Origin: Tabrizicola flagellatus
GTDB taxonomy: Bacteria > Pseudomonadota > Alphaproteobacteria > Rhodobacterales > Rhodobacteraceae
Length of the DNA: 64,000 nucleotides
Assembly: GCF_008271465.1 (NCBI RefSeq)
Contig: NZ_VMDU01000003.1
Location: 279,702-343,701 of the forward strand
Direction: 5' to 3'
Below the pieces are notes generated by a model that saw only the letters and a program-made list of their open reading frames with translations, did not search any database and was not told the DNA's origin. Shown piece after piece: positions 1-8,101 of this stretch (within the stretch, counting starts at the first letter, position 1; the number at the start of each line of letters is the position of its first letter). The position numbers and the translations under genes are program-made.

Positions 1-1199
1 AGCAGAAGCTGGGCATAGGCCGGTTCCTGCCAGAAGTCCTGCACCCCGGCCATCGCCTCCAGGAAGTCTCCGGCGAAGGGCGCGGTGTTCACGAAGTTCG
101 GGTCCTCCAGCACCGCCTTGTGGCAGGAATAGCCACCGGCGGCCCACCATTTCTTCTGCACCTCGGGATTGGCGAACCATTTGATGTAGGCCAGCGCGCC
201 ATCCATGTTGTCGGTGTTGGCCACCACGCTGATCCCCTGTCCGCCGAGGGTGGAGGCGGCCACGTTCTGCGGCGGGTTCACGAAGAAGTCGATCTTGTCG
301 CCCCCGGTGTTCGGATCGGCATAGAGGCCGGGGAAGAAGGCGAACCAGTTCATCGCCATCGCCACCTGACCCGACTTGAAGGCGTCGAGCGACTGTTCCA
401 TGTAGGCGTTGTCATAGCCCGGAGGCGTCGCGGTCTTGTAAAGTTCCTTGTAGAATTCAAGGGCTTCCACCGCCTCGGGCGAGTTCACCGCGCCTTCCAT
501 GTCATACTTGCCGGGGGTGTTCTCATACTTGAACCCCCAGGCATAGAGCGCCCCGGTCGCGCCCATGGTGATGCCCTCCGAGCCCCGCTCGGTGAAGATC
601 GAGGCGCCGTAGACCGTCTTGCCGTCGATCTCGCGGCCCTGGAAGAACTGGGCGATTTCCAGCAGTTCCTTCTGGGTCTTGGGCTCGGCCAGGTCGCGGC
701 CGTATTTCTCCTTGAACTCGGCCTGGATCTCGGGGCGGGCGAACCAGTCCTTGCGGTAGAACCAGCCGTTCGCGTCGCCCATGGCAGGCAGCGCGTAATA
801 GTTAGGCGTGCCCTTGGGCCAGGTCGAATAGGCATAGACGGTCGCAGGCGCGAAGTCGTCCATGCTGATGCCTTCCTTGTCGAAGAAGTCGTTCAGCTTG
901 ACATACCAGCCGTTCTCGGCGGCACCCCCGATCCACTGGCTGTCGCCGATCAGGAGGTCGCAGAGCTGACCGCCCGAGTTCAGCTCGTTCAGGATGCGGT
1001 CGGCGAAGTTCGGCCAGGGCACGAACTCGAACTTCATCTTCGTGCCGGTCTGCGCCTCGAAATCCTTCGACAGTTCGACCAGCGCGTTCGCCGGATCCCA
1101 GGCGGCCCAGCACAGGGTGAGTTCGTTGGCTTGCGCATTGGCCTGGCTCGCCCAGACCAGCGCGATGGCCGCCGAGGCGGCAAGTGTCGTGCGCTTCAT
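1..1199 (-). CDS. Sugar ABC transporter substrate-binding protein (C-terminus beyond window)
   Basis: The minus-strand frame opens with ATG at 1199 behind a strong ribosome binding site (GGGAGG, 5 nt upstream) and stays open to the window edge, giving about 399 residues. The N-terminus is a clear Sec signal peptide (MKRTTLAASAAIALVW, cleavage probably after ANA near residue 24). The rest reads like a family 1 extracellular solute-binding protein (MalE/ThuE/UgpB type): an early LTLCWAAWDPA strand, a central EGITMGATGALYAWGF segment and a late IKWFANPEVQKKWW segment. It should capture a sugar or polyol in the periplasm for an ABC importer whose permease and ATPase genes would lie beyond base 1. 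It lies downstream of a LacI-type regulator on the same strand, with an operator-like palindrome between. The substrate cannot be read from sequence. Confidence 0.9.
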   Translation of the reverse strand, partial: MKRTTLAASAAIALVWASQANAQANELTLCWAAWDPANALVELSKDFEAQTGTKMKFEFVPWPNFADRILNELNSGGQLCDLLIGDSQWIGGAAENGWYVKLNDFFDKEGISMDDFAPATVYAYSTWPKGTPNYYALPAMGDANGWFYRKDWFARPEIQAEFKEKYGRDLAEPKTQKELLEIAQFFQGREIDGKTVYGASIFTERGSEGITMGATGALYAWGFKYENTPGKYDMEGAVNSPEAVEALEFYKELYKTATPPGYDNAYMEQSLDAFKSGQVAMAMNWFAFFPGLYADPNTGGDKIDFFVNPPQNVAASTLGGQGISVVANTDNMDGALAYIKWFANPEVQKKWWAAGGYSCHKAVLEDPNFVNTAPFAGDFLEAMAGVQDFWQEPAYAQLL

Positions 1200-1296
1200 G
1201 TAGTCCTCCCGGTGGTTGGTTGGGACCCGTGCGGATGCCGGGCCTTCTTCGGATTGGAGGGACGATAGGCAAAAGCGGACGGGCCTGTAAAGCGTT

Positions 1297-1316
1297 TTTG
1301 AGGTGCGTACCTCAAA
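1297..1316. promoter_or_regulatory. Operator-like palindrome for the LacI-type regulator
   Basis: TTTGAGGTGCGTACCTCAAA is a 20-bp palindrome with one mismatched pair and the central CG typical of LacI-family operators. It lies between the regulator's stop codon and the binding-protein gene, about 98 bp upstream of that start, where repression of the transporter operon would be expected. Binding by the neighbouring regulator is inferred. Confidence 0.75.
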
Positions 1317-1355
1317 TTTGGTTGGCGCGTTTGGTCAAAGCGGTTTGAGGCGGGC

Positions 1356-2462
1356 TCAGGCGACCCGGTCGATCCTTGCGGCAGATGCCGGGGCGGGCAG
1401 GTCGGGCAGGTTTTCGCGCAGGACGATCTCGATTCGGATCTGTTCCTGGCTTTCGTCGAGCGGCTGGTTGTCGGCCTTGGCGCGCAGGACGCGCAGGGTC
1501 GAACGGGCGAGGTGGCCGAGGTTCTGGGTGATGACGGCGGTGATCTCTCCGGTCAGCAGGGCCTGCCGGACATGCGGGGTCAATTCGTGGCAGACCACGG
1601 TGAGCTTGCCGGAAAGTCCCATCTCGCCAAGCACTTGCGTCAGGGTCCGGTTGCCCCCGCCCATCGCGTAGATCCCCCGCACCCGGGGCGCGTTGGCCAG
1701 CATCTCGGTCACGACCTGGCGCAGGGTCGTGGGCGAGCCGTGCGTTTCCAGCGATTGCAGGACCTCGAGCCCCGGAAAGTCGCGCTGCATCACCTCGTCG
1801 AATCCGCGACGGCGTTCGATCATGTCGCGGGCGAGAAGCGACTGCCCCAACACCATGACCTGCCCCGGCCCCCCGCCGAGGAAGCGGCCGAGCAGCACCC
1901 CGGCCGTCCGGCCCGCGGCGCGGTTGTCGATGCCGATGAAATGGTCGGCGTTGGGCAGGTCCGAGACCAGCGCGACCACGGGCAAGCCGCGGGCGCGCAG
2001 CGCGCGGACCGCATCGCGCAGCACCGGCGTCTCCGGCGCCATCAGCGCGACCCCGGCAAGGTCGCGGCTGGACAGGCTGCCCAGAAGGGCGGCCAGCGCG
2101 TGCGGGTCCTCGGCCGGAAAGCGGATCAGGCGAAGTTCGGTGCGGCTGGGGGCGGCGGCCTGGCCCGCCTCGACCAGTGCGGCCGCAAGGGATTGAATGA
2201 ATTGGCTTTCCGTATCGGGAAGCAGGACGGCCATCCGGTAGTTCCGGCTGCGCGCCAGGTTCGCGGCGGTCAGGTCGCGGACGTAGCCCAGCCGCGCAAT
2301 TGCGTCGTTCACCGCCTTGACGGTCTTTGCCCGCACCCCGGGCCGCGCGTTCAGGACGCGATCGACCGTGGCAAGGCTGACACCGGCCTCGCGGGCGATA
2401 TCGTTCACAGTTGGCCGCAAGATGGGCTCCAGGTTTCCGGTGGCGAGTATCGGCCGGGCCAT
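1356..2462 (-). CDS. LacI-family transcriptional regulator
   Basis: A 368-residue protein starting at ATG 2462; a TTG four codons earlier is a less likely start. The N-terminal helix-turn-helix (residues about 18-38, TVNDIAREAGVSLATVDRVL) and hinge helix are canonical. A periplasmic-binding-protein-like sensor domain follows (YRMAVLLPDTESQF, GIDNRAAGRTAGVLLGRFLG, VRGIYAMGGGNRTL), as in sugar-responsive LacI members such as RbsR. It precedes the sugar-binding-protein gene on the same strand, so it probably represses that transport operon through the palindrome at 1297-1316. A weaker half-conserved palindrome lies over its own start codon (2462-2477), suggesting autoregulation. The effector is unknown. 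Confidence 0.92.
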   Translation of the reverse strand: MARPILATGNLEPILRPTVNDIAREAGVSLATVDRVLNARPGVRAKTVKAVNDAIARLGYVRDLTAANLARSRNYRMAVLLPDTESQFIQSLAAALVEAGQAAAPSRTELRLIRFPAEDPHALAALLGSLSSRDLAGVALMAPETPVLRDAVRALRARGLPVVALVSDLPNADHFIGIDNRAAGRTAGVLLGRFLGGGPGQVMVLGQSLLARDMIERRRGFDEVMQRDFPGLEVLQSLETHGSPTTLRQVVTEMLANAPRVRGIYAMGGGNRTLTQVLGEMGLSGKLTVVCHELTPHVRQALLTGEITAVITQNLGHLARSTLRVLRAKADNQPLDESQEQIRIEIVLRENLPDLPAPASAARIDRVA

Positions 2463-2477
2463 GAGGTACGTCAATCA
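2462..2477. promoter_or_regulatory. Possible second, weaker LacI-type operator
   Basis: TGAGGTACGTCAATCA is an imperfect palindrome (TGA...AC/GT...TCA) whose left half repeats the TGAGGTACG half-site of the operator at 1297-1316. It covers the start codon of the lacI-type gene and lies upstream of the divergent hydrolase gene. Autoregulation is a reasonable inference, but the site is imperfect. Confidence 0.35.
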
Positions 2478-2558
2478 GATACGCGGGCCGGCGGTGCCGG
2501 ACGGGGTGGATTTGTCGCGGCCCGGACGCTAGCCTGCGCCGGCAACAAGGAGGCGCAG

Positions 2559-3203
2559 ATGACGCGGACGGTCCTGCTTTTCGGCGACAGCAACACGCAT
2601 GGCACGATGCCGATGCCGGACCTGGGCGCGGGCGGGCGCTTTTCCCGCGAAGAGCGCTGGGCGGGACGGCTGGCCAGGCTGCTTCCCGACTGGGAGGTTA
2701 TCGCCGAGGGCCATCCGGGCCGCACGACCGTGCATGACGACCCGGTGGAAGGCGCGCACCGCAACGGGCTGACGGTGCTGCCCGCGCTTCTGGAAAGCCA
2801 CAGGCCGATCGACGTCGTGCTGGTCATGCTGGGCACAAATGACCTGAAGGAGCGGTTCTCGGTCAATGCCAGCGACATCGCGCTCTCGCTGGAGAGGCTG
2901 GTGCGGCTGATCCGGGCCTCGGACTGCGGGCCCGGAGGCAAGGCCCCGGGCGTGCTGCTGGTCGCGCCGCCGCCGATCGTCGAGGTCGGGTGCCTTGCGG
3001 GGATGTTCGCCGGCGGGGCGGCGAAGTCGCAGGCGCTGGCGTCCGAGGTGGCGGCAGCGGCACGGCGCGCCGGCGTGCCGTTCCTGGATGCGGGGCAGGT
3101 GGTCAGGGTCTCGCCCATCGACGGGATCCACTACGACGCCGAGGCGAACCCGGCGCTGGCCGAGGCCTTCGCTGCGGCGATCCGGGCGCATTTCCCCGCC
3201 TGA
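2559..3203 (+). CDS. SGNH/GDSL-family esterase
   Basis: A 214-residue hydrolase with ATG 2559 behind AAGGAGG. The four SGNH blocks are visible: the nucleophile in FGDSN (Ser11), the GTND block (residues 92-95, Asn94), and the C-terminal DGIH (Asp188, His191). There is no signal peptide, so the enzyme is probably cytoplasmic. The closest recognisable types are the arylesterase/carbohydrate esterase subgroups that remove acyl groups from sugars or small esters. It is transcribed divergently from the LacI regulator, which would fit a sugar-ester deacetylase acting on the imported substrate, but that link is inferred. Confidence 0.85.
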   Translation: MTRTVLLFGDSNTHGTMPMPDLGAGGRFSREERWAGRLARLLPDWEVIAEGHPGRTTVHDDPVEGAHRNGLTVLPALLESHRPIDVVLVMLGTNDLKERFSVNASDIALSLERLVRLIRASDCGPGGKAPGVLLVAPPPIVEVGCLAGMFAGGAAKSQALASEVAAAARRAGVPFLDAGQVVRVSPIDGIHYDAEANPALAEAFAAAIRAHFPA

Positions 3204-3268
3204 GGGGCGCATTTCCGCTGGAAGTCGCGGCCCCGGGGCGGCAGAGAGGGGGGCAGGAGGCCAGACCG

Positions 3269-4399
3269 ATGACCCAGCACGATCCCTCGCTTGCCATTGC
3301 CGAATTGCGCGCCAATGTCGCGGTCCCGTTCGAGCGCGCGCGGGCGATGCCGAAATCCGTTTATACTTCGGAGGCCTTCGCCAAGGCCGAAGAGACGCAT
3401 ATCTTCGCGAAGGAATGGCTCTGTGCGGGGCGGGCGGATGCGTTGCCGAACCCCGGCGACTACCTGACCATGGTGATCGCGGGCGAGCCGGTCATCATCC
3501 TGCGCGACCGCGAGGGGGTCTTGCGGGGGATGTCCAACGTCTGCCGCCACCGGATGAGCACTCTGCTGGAGGGCCGGGGGAACGTGCGGTCGATCGTCTG
3601 CCCCTATCATGCCTGGACCTACAACCTGGACGGATCCTTGCGCGGGGCGCCGGCGATGGCGCGGAACGAGGGGTTCTGCAAGGAGGACGTGAGGCTGCCC
3701 GCCATAAGGGTCGAGGACTGGCAGGGCTGGATCATGGTGACGCTGAACCCCGATGCGCCGCCGGTGGCCGAGCAGCTGAGCGGCGTGGACCGGCTGGTGG
3801 GCCATCTGCGGATGCAGGATTACCGCGAGGCCTTCCGCGAGGAATTCCGCTGGAACACCAACTGGAAGGTGCTGGCCGAGAATTTCATGGAAAGCTATCA
3901 CCTGCCGGTCTGCCATGCCGGCACCATCGGCGGGTCCTGCGACCTTAACCTGATGGAATGCCCGCCGGGGGAAGAGGCGTTCAACTACCACTGGATCGTG
4001 AAGAACGACGCGGTGCCGCTGGCGCTGGCGCATCCGTCGAACACGGTCTTGCAGGGCGATGACCGGCGGATCACCTGGCTTCTGGCGATCTATCCGGCGC
4101 TGCTGATCACGCTGACGCCGGGGTATTTCTGGTATCTGTCCCTGACCCCGGATGGTCCGGGCGCGGTCCGGGTGCTGTTCGGCGGCGGGATGAGCGCGGA
4201 GTGGGTGGCCGACCCCGAAGCCCCGGCGCATCTGGCGGCGGTGAAGGCGCTGCTCGATGACGTCAATGTCGAGGACAAGGGCTGCGTCGAGCGGGTCTGG
4301 AAGGGGCTGTGCGCGGGCCTGTCGGAACCCGGCGCGCTGAGCCATCTGGAGCGGCCGAACTACGATTTCGCCCGTTACATCGCCAGCCGGATGCCCTGA
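3269..4399 (+). CDS. Rieske non-haem iron oxygenase, alpha subunit
   Basis: A 376-residue ring-hydroxylating-type oxygenase. The N-terminal Rieske [2Fe-2S] centre is complete: Cys92-x-His94 (CRH) and Cys111-x2-His114 (CPYH). The catalytic SRPBCC-like domain carries the mononuclear iron ligands in the ENFMESYHLPVCH stretch (His211, His216), with a conserved acidic residue near 336 (NVEDKGC). The length and the bridging N/E residues resemble the family that demethylates or oxygenates quaternary amines (choline, glycine betaine, stachydrine or carnitine oxygenases) as much as aromatic dioxygenases. No reductase or beta subunit is adjacent, so electrons must come from a partner elsewhere. The substrate remains open. 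Confidence 0.88.
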   Translation: MTQHDPSLAIAELRANVAVPFERARAMPKSVYTSEAFAKAEETHIFAKEWLCAGRADALPNPGDYLTMVIAGEPVIILRDREGVLRGMSNVCRHRMSTLLEGRGNVRSIVCPYHAWTYNLDGSLRGAPAMARNEGFCKEDVRLPAIRVEDWQGWIMVTLNPDAPPVAEQLSGVDRLVGHLRMQDYREAFREEFRWNTNWKVLAENFMESYHLPVCHAGTIGGSCDLNLMECPPGEEAFNYHWIVKNDAVPLALAHPSNTVLQGDDRRITWLLAIYPALLITLTPGYFWYLSLTPDGPGAVRVLFGGGMSAEWVADPEAPAHLAAVKALLDDVNVEDKGCVERVWKGLCAGLSEPGALSHLERPNYDFARYIASRMP

Positions 4400-4446
4400 C
4401 CGCCCGAGGGGTTGACCTTCGCCTGCCAGGCGTCACCTTTCCGCGC

Positions 4447-5154
4447 ATGACCCGGCATGCTGTCATAGTGGCCCATGGCCAGCCGTCCGACCCTCGTCCC
4501 GCGGGGGCGGCGCTGGAGGCGCTGGCGGCGCGTGTCGAGGCGCTTAGCCCCGGGTGGAGTGTCGGCGCGGCGACGCTGGCCGAGGAGGGGGCGATCGCGC
4601 GGGCGGTGGCCGGCCGGCCGGGTGGAGTGGTCTTCCCGATGTTCATGGCCGGGGGCTGGTTCACGCGGGTGCAGATCCCGCAGCGGCTGTCCGCAGCGGG
4701 GGCAGGAGACTGGACGGTGCTGGAGCCCTTCGGCTGCGATCCCCTGGTGCATGATCTCTGCGTGACCCTGGTGCGCGAGGCAGGGGCGGATCAGGTGATC
4801 CTTGCGGCGCATGGGTCGTTCAAGTCCTCGGCGCCGTCGGACATTGCGCTTCATGTCGCCGGGCGGATCGCGGCGGAAACCGGGGCCGATGTCGCGGCTG
4901 GGTTCATCGACCAGGAGCCGCAGCTCGCCTCGCTCATCGGGCGCGGGGGCGTGTGCCTGCCGTTCTTTGCCGCCGAGGGCGGGCATGTGAGCGAGGATAT
5001 CCCGGCGGCGCTGGCCGAGGCGCGGTTCACGGGCCGCATCCTGCCGCCGGTGGGCCTTGATGCGCGGGTGCCGGGGATCATCGCGGCGGCGATCGTGCGG
5101 GGCGAGCCGGTCTGCAAGGGCGCCTGCCGGTGGGCCAGGGACCGGATCCTTTGA
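4447..5154 (+). CDS. CbiX/SirB-type sirohydrochlorin chelatase-like protein
   Basis: A 235-residue protein starting at ATG 4447, 47 bp after the oxygenase gene. It shows two ferrochelatase-like halves, each opening with a strand ending in a His-Gly metal-binding motif (VIVAHG with His10, and ILAAHGSF with His122). This is the hallmark of CbiX/SirB chelatases that insert cobalt or iron into sirohydrochlorin. No cobalamin or siroheme genes surround it. Its place after an iron-sulfur oxygenase may be coincidental. The C-terminus ends inside a terminator hairpin. Confidence 0.72.
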   Translation: MTRHAVIVAHGQPSDPRPAGAALEALAARVEALSPGWSVGAATLAEEGAIARAVAGRPGGVVFPMFMAGGWFTRVQIPQRLSAAGAGDWTVLEPFGCDPLVHDLCVTLVREAGADQVILAAHGSFKSSAPSDIALHVAGRIAAETGADVAAGFIDQEPQLASLIGRGGVCLPFFAAEGGHVSEDIPAALAEARFTGRILPPVGLDARVPGIIAAAIVRGEPVCKGACRWARDRIL

Positions 5155-5186
5155 AGGATCCGGACCGATTTCTTTGAAGAAATCGG
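5142..5186. terminator. Two tandem perfect hairpins between convergent genes
   Basis: Two adjacent perfect palindromes: 5142-5163 with arms CCGGATCCTT/AAGGATCCGG and 5165-5186 with arms CCGATTTCTT/AAGAAATCGG, both with a 2-nt TG centre. They overlap the last codons of the CbiX-like gene and lie 10 bp before the end of the convergent ligase gene, so they probably stop transcription from both sides. The second hairpin, rich in A and T near its tip, could work as an intrinsic terminator in either direction. Confidence 0.7.
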
Positions 5187-5196
5187 CTCCCGGCCG

Positions 5197-6585
5197 TCAG
5201 ACCGTGTGCAGGTAGAGGTCGAAGTCCACCTCGCTGACAGTCCGCATCACGCGGGCATATTCGGCGGCCATGATCGCGGTGAAGGTGCGGTGCATGTCCT
5301 CGCCCAGGGCGTCCTTCAGGAAGGCCGACCGTTTCGCGGCGTCGATGGCCGCCTTCCAGTCGGTCGGGATGCCGGAGGCATCCTCGTCGGCATAGCCGTT
5401 GCCGGTGGTTTCCGGGCCGGGGTCGATCCGTTCATTCAATCCCTTGCGGATACCGGCCAGGACCGTTGCGGCCACGAGATAGGGGTTCGCGTCCACGCCG
5501 GCGGGGCGGTGTTCGATCCTCCGGGCCTTGATGTCGCCGGCCGGGATCCGCAGCGCAACCGAGCGGTTGTTGACGCCCCAGGTGGGGCTGACCGGCGCGT
5601 AGGACTGGCTGGCGAACCGCCGCCAGGAGTTCGCGTGCGGGGCAAAGACCAGCATGCTTTCGCCCATCGTCGCCTTCAGCCCGCCAAGCGCATGCAGGAT
5701 GGTCGGGTTCCACTTGCCCTCTTCCTTCTCGACGAACACGTTGCGGCCCGTGTCGTCCAGCAGCGAGACGTGGAAGTGCATGCCGGAGCCGGCGTAGTTC
5801 TCGTTCGGCTTTGCCATGAAGCAGGCGACGACGCCGTGCGCCCGGGCCTGCGCCCGGACGATGCGCTTCAGCCGCATCAGGTCGTCGGCGGCCTGCATCA
5901 CATCGGTGCGGTAGTGCAGCGTCAGTTCATACTGGCCGGGGGCGTATTCGGAAATGAGCGTCTCGGCCTTGATCCCTGCCTTCTCTGCGCCTGCGTAGAT
6001 GTCGGAGAAGAGGGGCAGCATCCCGTGCAGGTGATCGACCGAATAGACCTCGGTCTTGGTCGACTTGCGGCGGTCGAGCACGTCGCGGGCGGGTTGCATC
6101 TTGCCGTCCGGGCCGCGCTCGGGGTCGAGGAGGAAGAATTCCAGCTCGAAGGCGCCCGCGGGATGGAGGCCGTCCTGCGCAAGGAGATCCACCTGGCGTT
6201 GCAGGGCGTGGCGGGGGTCCGAGGTCATCGGCGCGCCGTCGAGCGTGTACATCGACATGAACACCTCGCCGCGCGGGGGCTGGGTGTTGTGCAGGGCCTT
6301 CAGCGTGCCGGGGATCGGCCAGGCGCGCAGGTCGCCGTCGCCCTGATCCCAGATCAGCCCGGTCTCGTGCACGTCCTCGCCGCAGATGTCGAGGCCGAGG
6401 ATCGAGATGGGGAGATGGCGGCCGTTGTTGTAAAAAGACAAAAGCTCATGCCGGCGGATGATCTTTCCCCGGCCGATTCCGTTGGTGTCGTGCAGGATAA
6501 TGTCAAAGGCCTCGATTTCCGGATGAGCGGAAAGGAAGGCTTCGGCCTCGGCCGCGGTGGACCCGGAGGGGCTGGTGGAGGTCAT
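5197..6585 (-). CDS. Glutamine-synthetase-family gamma-glutamyl ligase (PuuA-like)
   Basis: A 462-residue protein of the glutamine synthetase family. The beta-grasp N-terminus holds DTNGIGRGKI. The catalytic barrel carries the metal ligand motif FELEFFLLD, the MHFHV histidine loop (AGSGMHFHVSLLD), the ATP/glutamate loop RRFASQSYAPVSPTWG and the C-terminal RIPAGDIKARRIEHRPAG. The length and these variants match gamma-glutamylpolyamine or glutamylamide synthetases (PuuA, SpuI, GlnA3-like) rather than ammonia-assimilating GlnA. Two bases separate it from the upstream aminotransferase gene, so they form one operon that probably processes an amine or amino acid via a gamma-glutamylated intermediate. 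It is one of three such paralogues in the window. Confidence 0.85.
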   Translation of the reverse strand: MTSTSPSGSTAAEAEAFLSAHPEIEAFDIILHDTNGIGRGKIIRRHELLSFYNNGRHLPISILGLDICGEDVHETGLIWDQGDGDLRAWPIPGTLKALHNTQPPRGEVFMSMYTLDGAPMTSDPRHALQRQVDLLAQDGLHPAGAFELEFFLLDPERGPDGKMQPARDVLDRRKSTKTEVYSVDHLHGMLPLFSDIYAGAEKAGIKAETLISEYAPGQYELTLHYRTDVMQAADDLMRLKRIVRAQARAHGVVACFMAKPNENYAGSGMHFHVSLLDDTGRNVFVEKEEGKWNPTILHALGGLKATMGESMLVFAPHANSWRRFASQSYAPVSPTWGVNNRSVALRIPAGDIKARRIEHRPAGVDANPYLVAATVLAGIRKGLNERIDPGPETTGNGYADEDASGIPTDWKAAIDAAKRSAFLKDALGEDMHRTFTAIMAAEYARVMRTVSEVDFDLYLHTV

Positions 6586-6587
6586 TT

Positions 6588-7961
6588 TCAGGCTGCTTTG
6601 AAAAGATCGGTCAGGATGGTGTCGAAGTTTGCGATCAGCCTGTCAACCTGGCGTTTCCGGGTCGCGGGGCTGATGAGCATCATGTTGTGGAAGGGGGCGA
6701 TCAGCGTACCGCGGTTGATGAGGGCGGTGTGGATCGCGGCCTCGACCCGGGGCTGGTGGGCATATCCGGCCTCGGTCCCGTTGCGGAGAGGGCCGGGGGC
6801 GCAGATGAATTCCACCCGCGCGCCGACGCGGACGACGTGCCAGGGGGCCTTGTGCCGCTCGATCGCCTTGCGCAGACCGGCGGAGAGGCGTTCGGCCAGT
6901 TTCTCCATATGGGCATAGTTTTCGGGGGTCATCACCTCGGACAGGGTGGCGACGAGGCAGGCGAACTGCATCGGGTTCGCGGAGAGCGTCGTGCCCATGC
7001 CGGTGCGGCCGGGCTCGCGTTTCGCATCCGCCTCCTCGTACCGCTTCGCGGTCTCGTCGGTCAGGCCCCAGACGGCGGTCGGCATCCCGCCCGCCACGCA
7101 TTTGCCGACGACGAAGATGTCGGGGCGCAGCGAATGGACGCGGGTATAGCCGCCGAGACCGGACGAGATGGTATGCGTCTCGTCCATGATGAGGAGCGCG
7201 CCGTATTTGCGGGAAAGCTGGCGGAGGCCGTCGTGGAAGCCGGCTTGCGGCAGGACCATGCAGGAGTTGGTCATCACCGGCTCGGTCAGGATCGCGGCGA
7301 CATCGCCCTTGGCAAGCGCGGCCTCGACCCCGGCGAGGTCGTTGAACTCGCAGGCGACGGCGGTCTGCGACAGGTCGTTGACCTGGCCGAGGAGCCCCGG
7401 CGCGTTCACCGTGCGGCCGTTCTCGAGGACGACGAAGGTGTCGTCCACCGTGCCGTGGTAGCAGCCGTTGAACACCAGCACCTTCGGCCGCCCGGTGATC
7501 GCCCTGGCGACGCGCAGGGCAAAGCGGTTGGCATCGGTCGCGGTGGTGGCGATCTGCCAGCGGAAGGGGCCGAAGCGTTCGGTGAGGAGGCGCCCGGCCT
7601 CGAGCGCGGTTTCGGTCGGCAGCATATAGGTCAGGCCGCGGCGGGCCTGGTGGCGGATGGCGCGGGCCACCGGCGGCGGGGAATGGCCGAACATGGACCC
7701 GGTGTCGCCGAGACAGAAGTCGTCGAGCGCGACGCCGTCGATGTCCTCGATCCGCGCGCCATGGGCCTTTGCGACCAGCGGCAGGTGCGGCATCGGCCAG
7801 TCGGACATCCAGTGCATCGGCACGCCGCCGAGAAAGACCCCGGCGCCCTTCTCCAGCGCCTTCGCGGCCTTCGGGCGGGCCTTGGCGTAGGTTTCGGCCT
7901 CGCGCGCGGCGAAGGCGGCCAGGCGGTCAGAGGAAATTCCGGCGATGGTTTCGGCAGACAT
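6588..7961 (-). CDS. Class III pyridoxal-phosphate aminotransferase
   Basis: A 457-residue fold-type I enzyme starting at ATG 7961. It has the FNGCYHGTVDD cofactor-binding loop, the MDETHT metal/PLP aspartate motif, and the PLP lysine in VVGKCVAGGMP. This is the omega-aminotransferase / glutamate-1-semialdehyde aminomutase family often annotated as aspartate aminotransferase family. It is co-transcribed with the downstream ligase at 5197, so it probably removes the amino group from a gamma-glutamylated or free diamine substrate, or supplies an amine to the ligase. A perfect TTTGATCAAA-type palindrome stands 42 bp upstream of its start. The exact substrate is not determinable. Confidence 0.85.
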   Translation of the reverse strand: MSAETIAGISSDRLAAFAAREAETYAKARPKAAKALEKGAGVFLGGVPMHWMSDWPMPHLPLVAKAHGARIEDIDGVALDDFCLGDTGSMFGHSPPPVARAIRHQARRGLTYMLPTETALEAGRLLTERFGPFRWQIATTATDANRFALRVARAITGRPKVLVFNGCYHGTVDDTFVVLENGRTVNAPGLLGQVNDLSQTAVACEFNDLAGVEAALAKGDVAAILTEPVMTNSCMVLPQAGFHDGLRQLSRKYGALLIMDETHTISSGLGGYTRVHSLRPDIFVVGKCVAGGMPTAVWGLTDETAKRYEEADAKREPGRTGMGTTLSANPMQFACLVATLSEVMTPENYAHMEKLAERLSAGLRKAIERHKAPWHVVRVGARVEFICAPGPLRNGTEAGYAHQPRVEAAIHTALINRGTLIAPFHNMMLISPATRKRQVDRLIANFDTILTDLFKAA

Positions 7962-8002
7962 GACAGGCGGGCCCCGGGACAGATTGCGCTGTTTATGCCG
8001 GA

Positions 8003-8014
8003 ATTTGATCAAAT
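8003..8014. promoter_or_regulatory. Shared palindromic operator (ATTTGATCAAAT), site A
   Basis: A perfect 12-bp palindrome 42 bp upstream of the aminotransferase-ligase operon. Near-identical sites lie before the ligase gene at 46589 and the ABC transporter operon at 50810, which points to one regulator for the gamma-glutamyl amine genes. The regulator is not identified in the window. Confidence 0.6.
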
Positions 8015-8042
8015 AGCAAGCAGCTGCTCCTCGTGCGCCTTC

Positions 8043-8084
8043 GGCTTCTCGTCGTGGCATGGGCAGGCGAGGAGTGGCGAAGCC
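8043..8084. repeat. Dispersed hairpin repeat, degenerate copy 1
   Basis: Imperfect inverted repeat with outer arms GGCTTC.../GGCGAAGCC in the 140-bp gap between lldD and the aminotransferase gene. Its reverse complement shares the string CTCGTCGATGRCTTCGYC (R=A/G, Y=C/T) and the following ACTCCTCG with the element at 16812-16856, so it belongs to the same small repeat family; a third member is at 45192-45235. Termination downstream of lldD is a plausible role. Confidence 0.55.
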
Positions 8085-8101
8085 ATCGACGAGCGGCGCG
8101 A

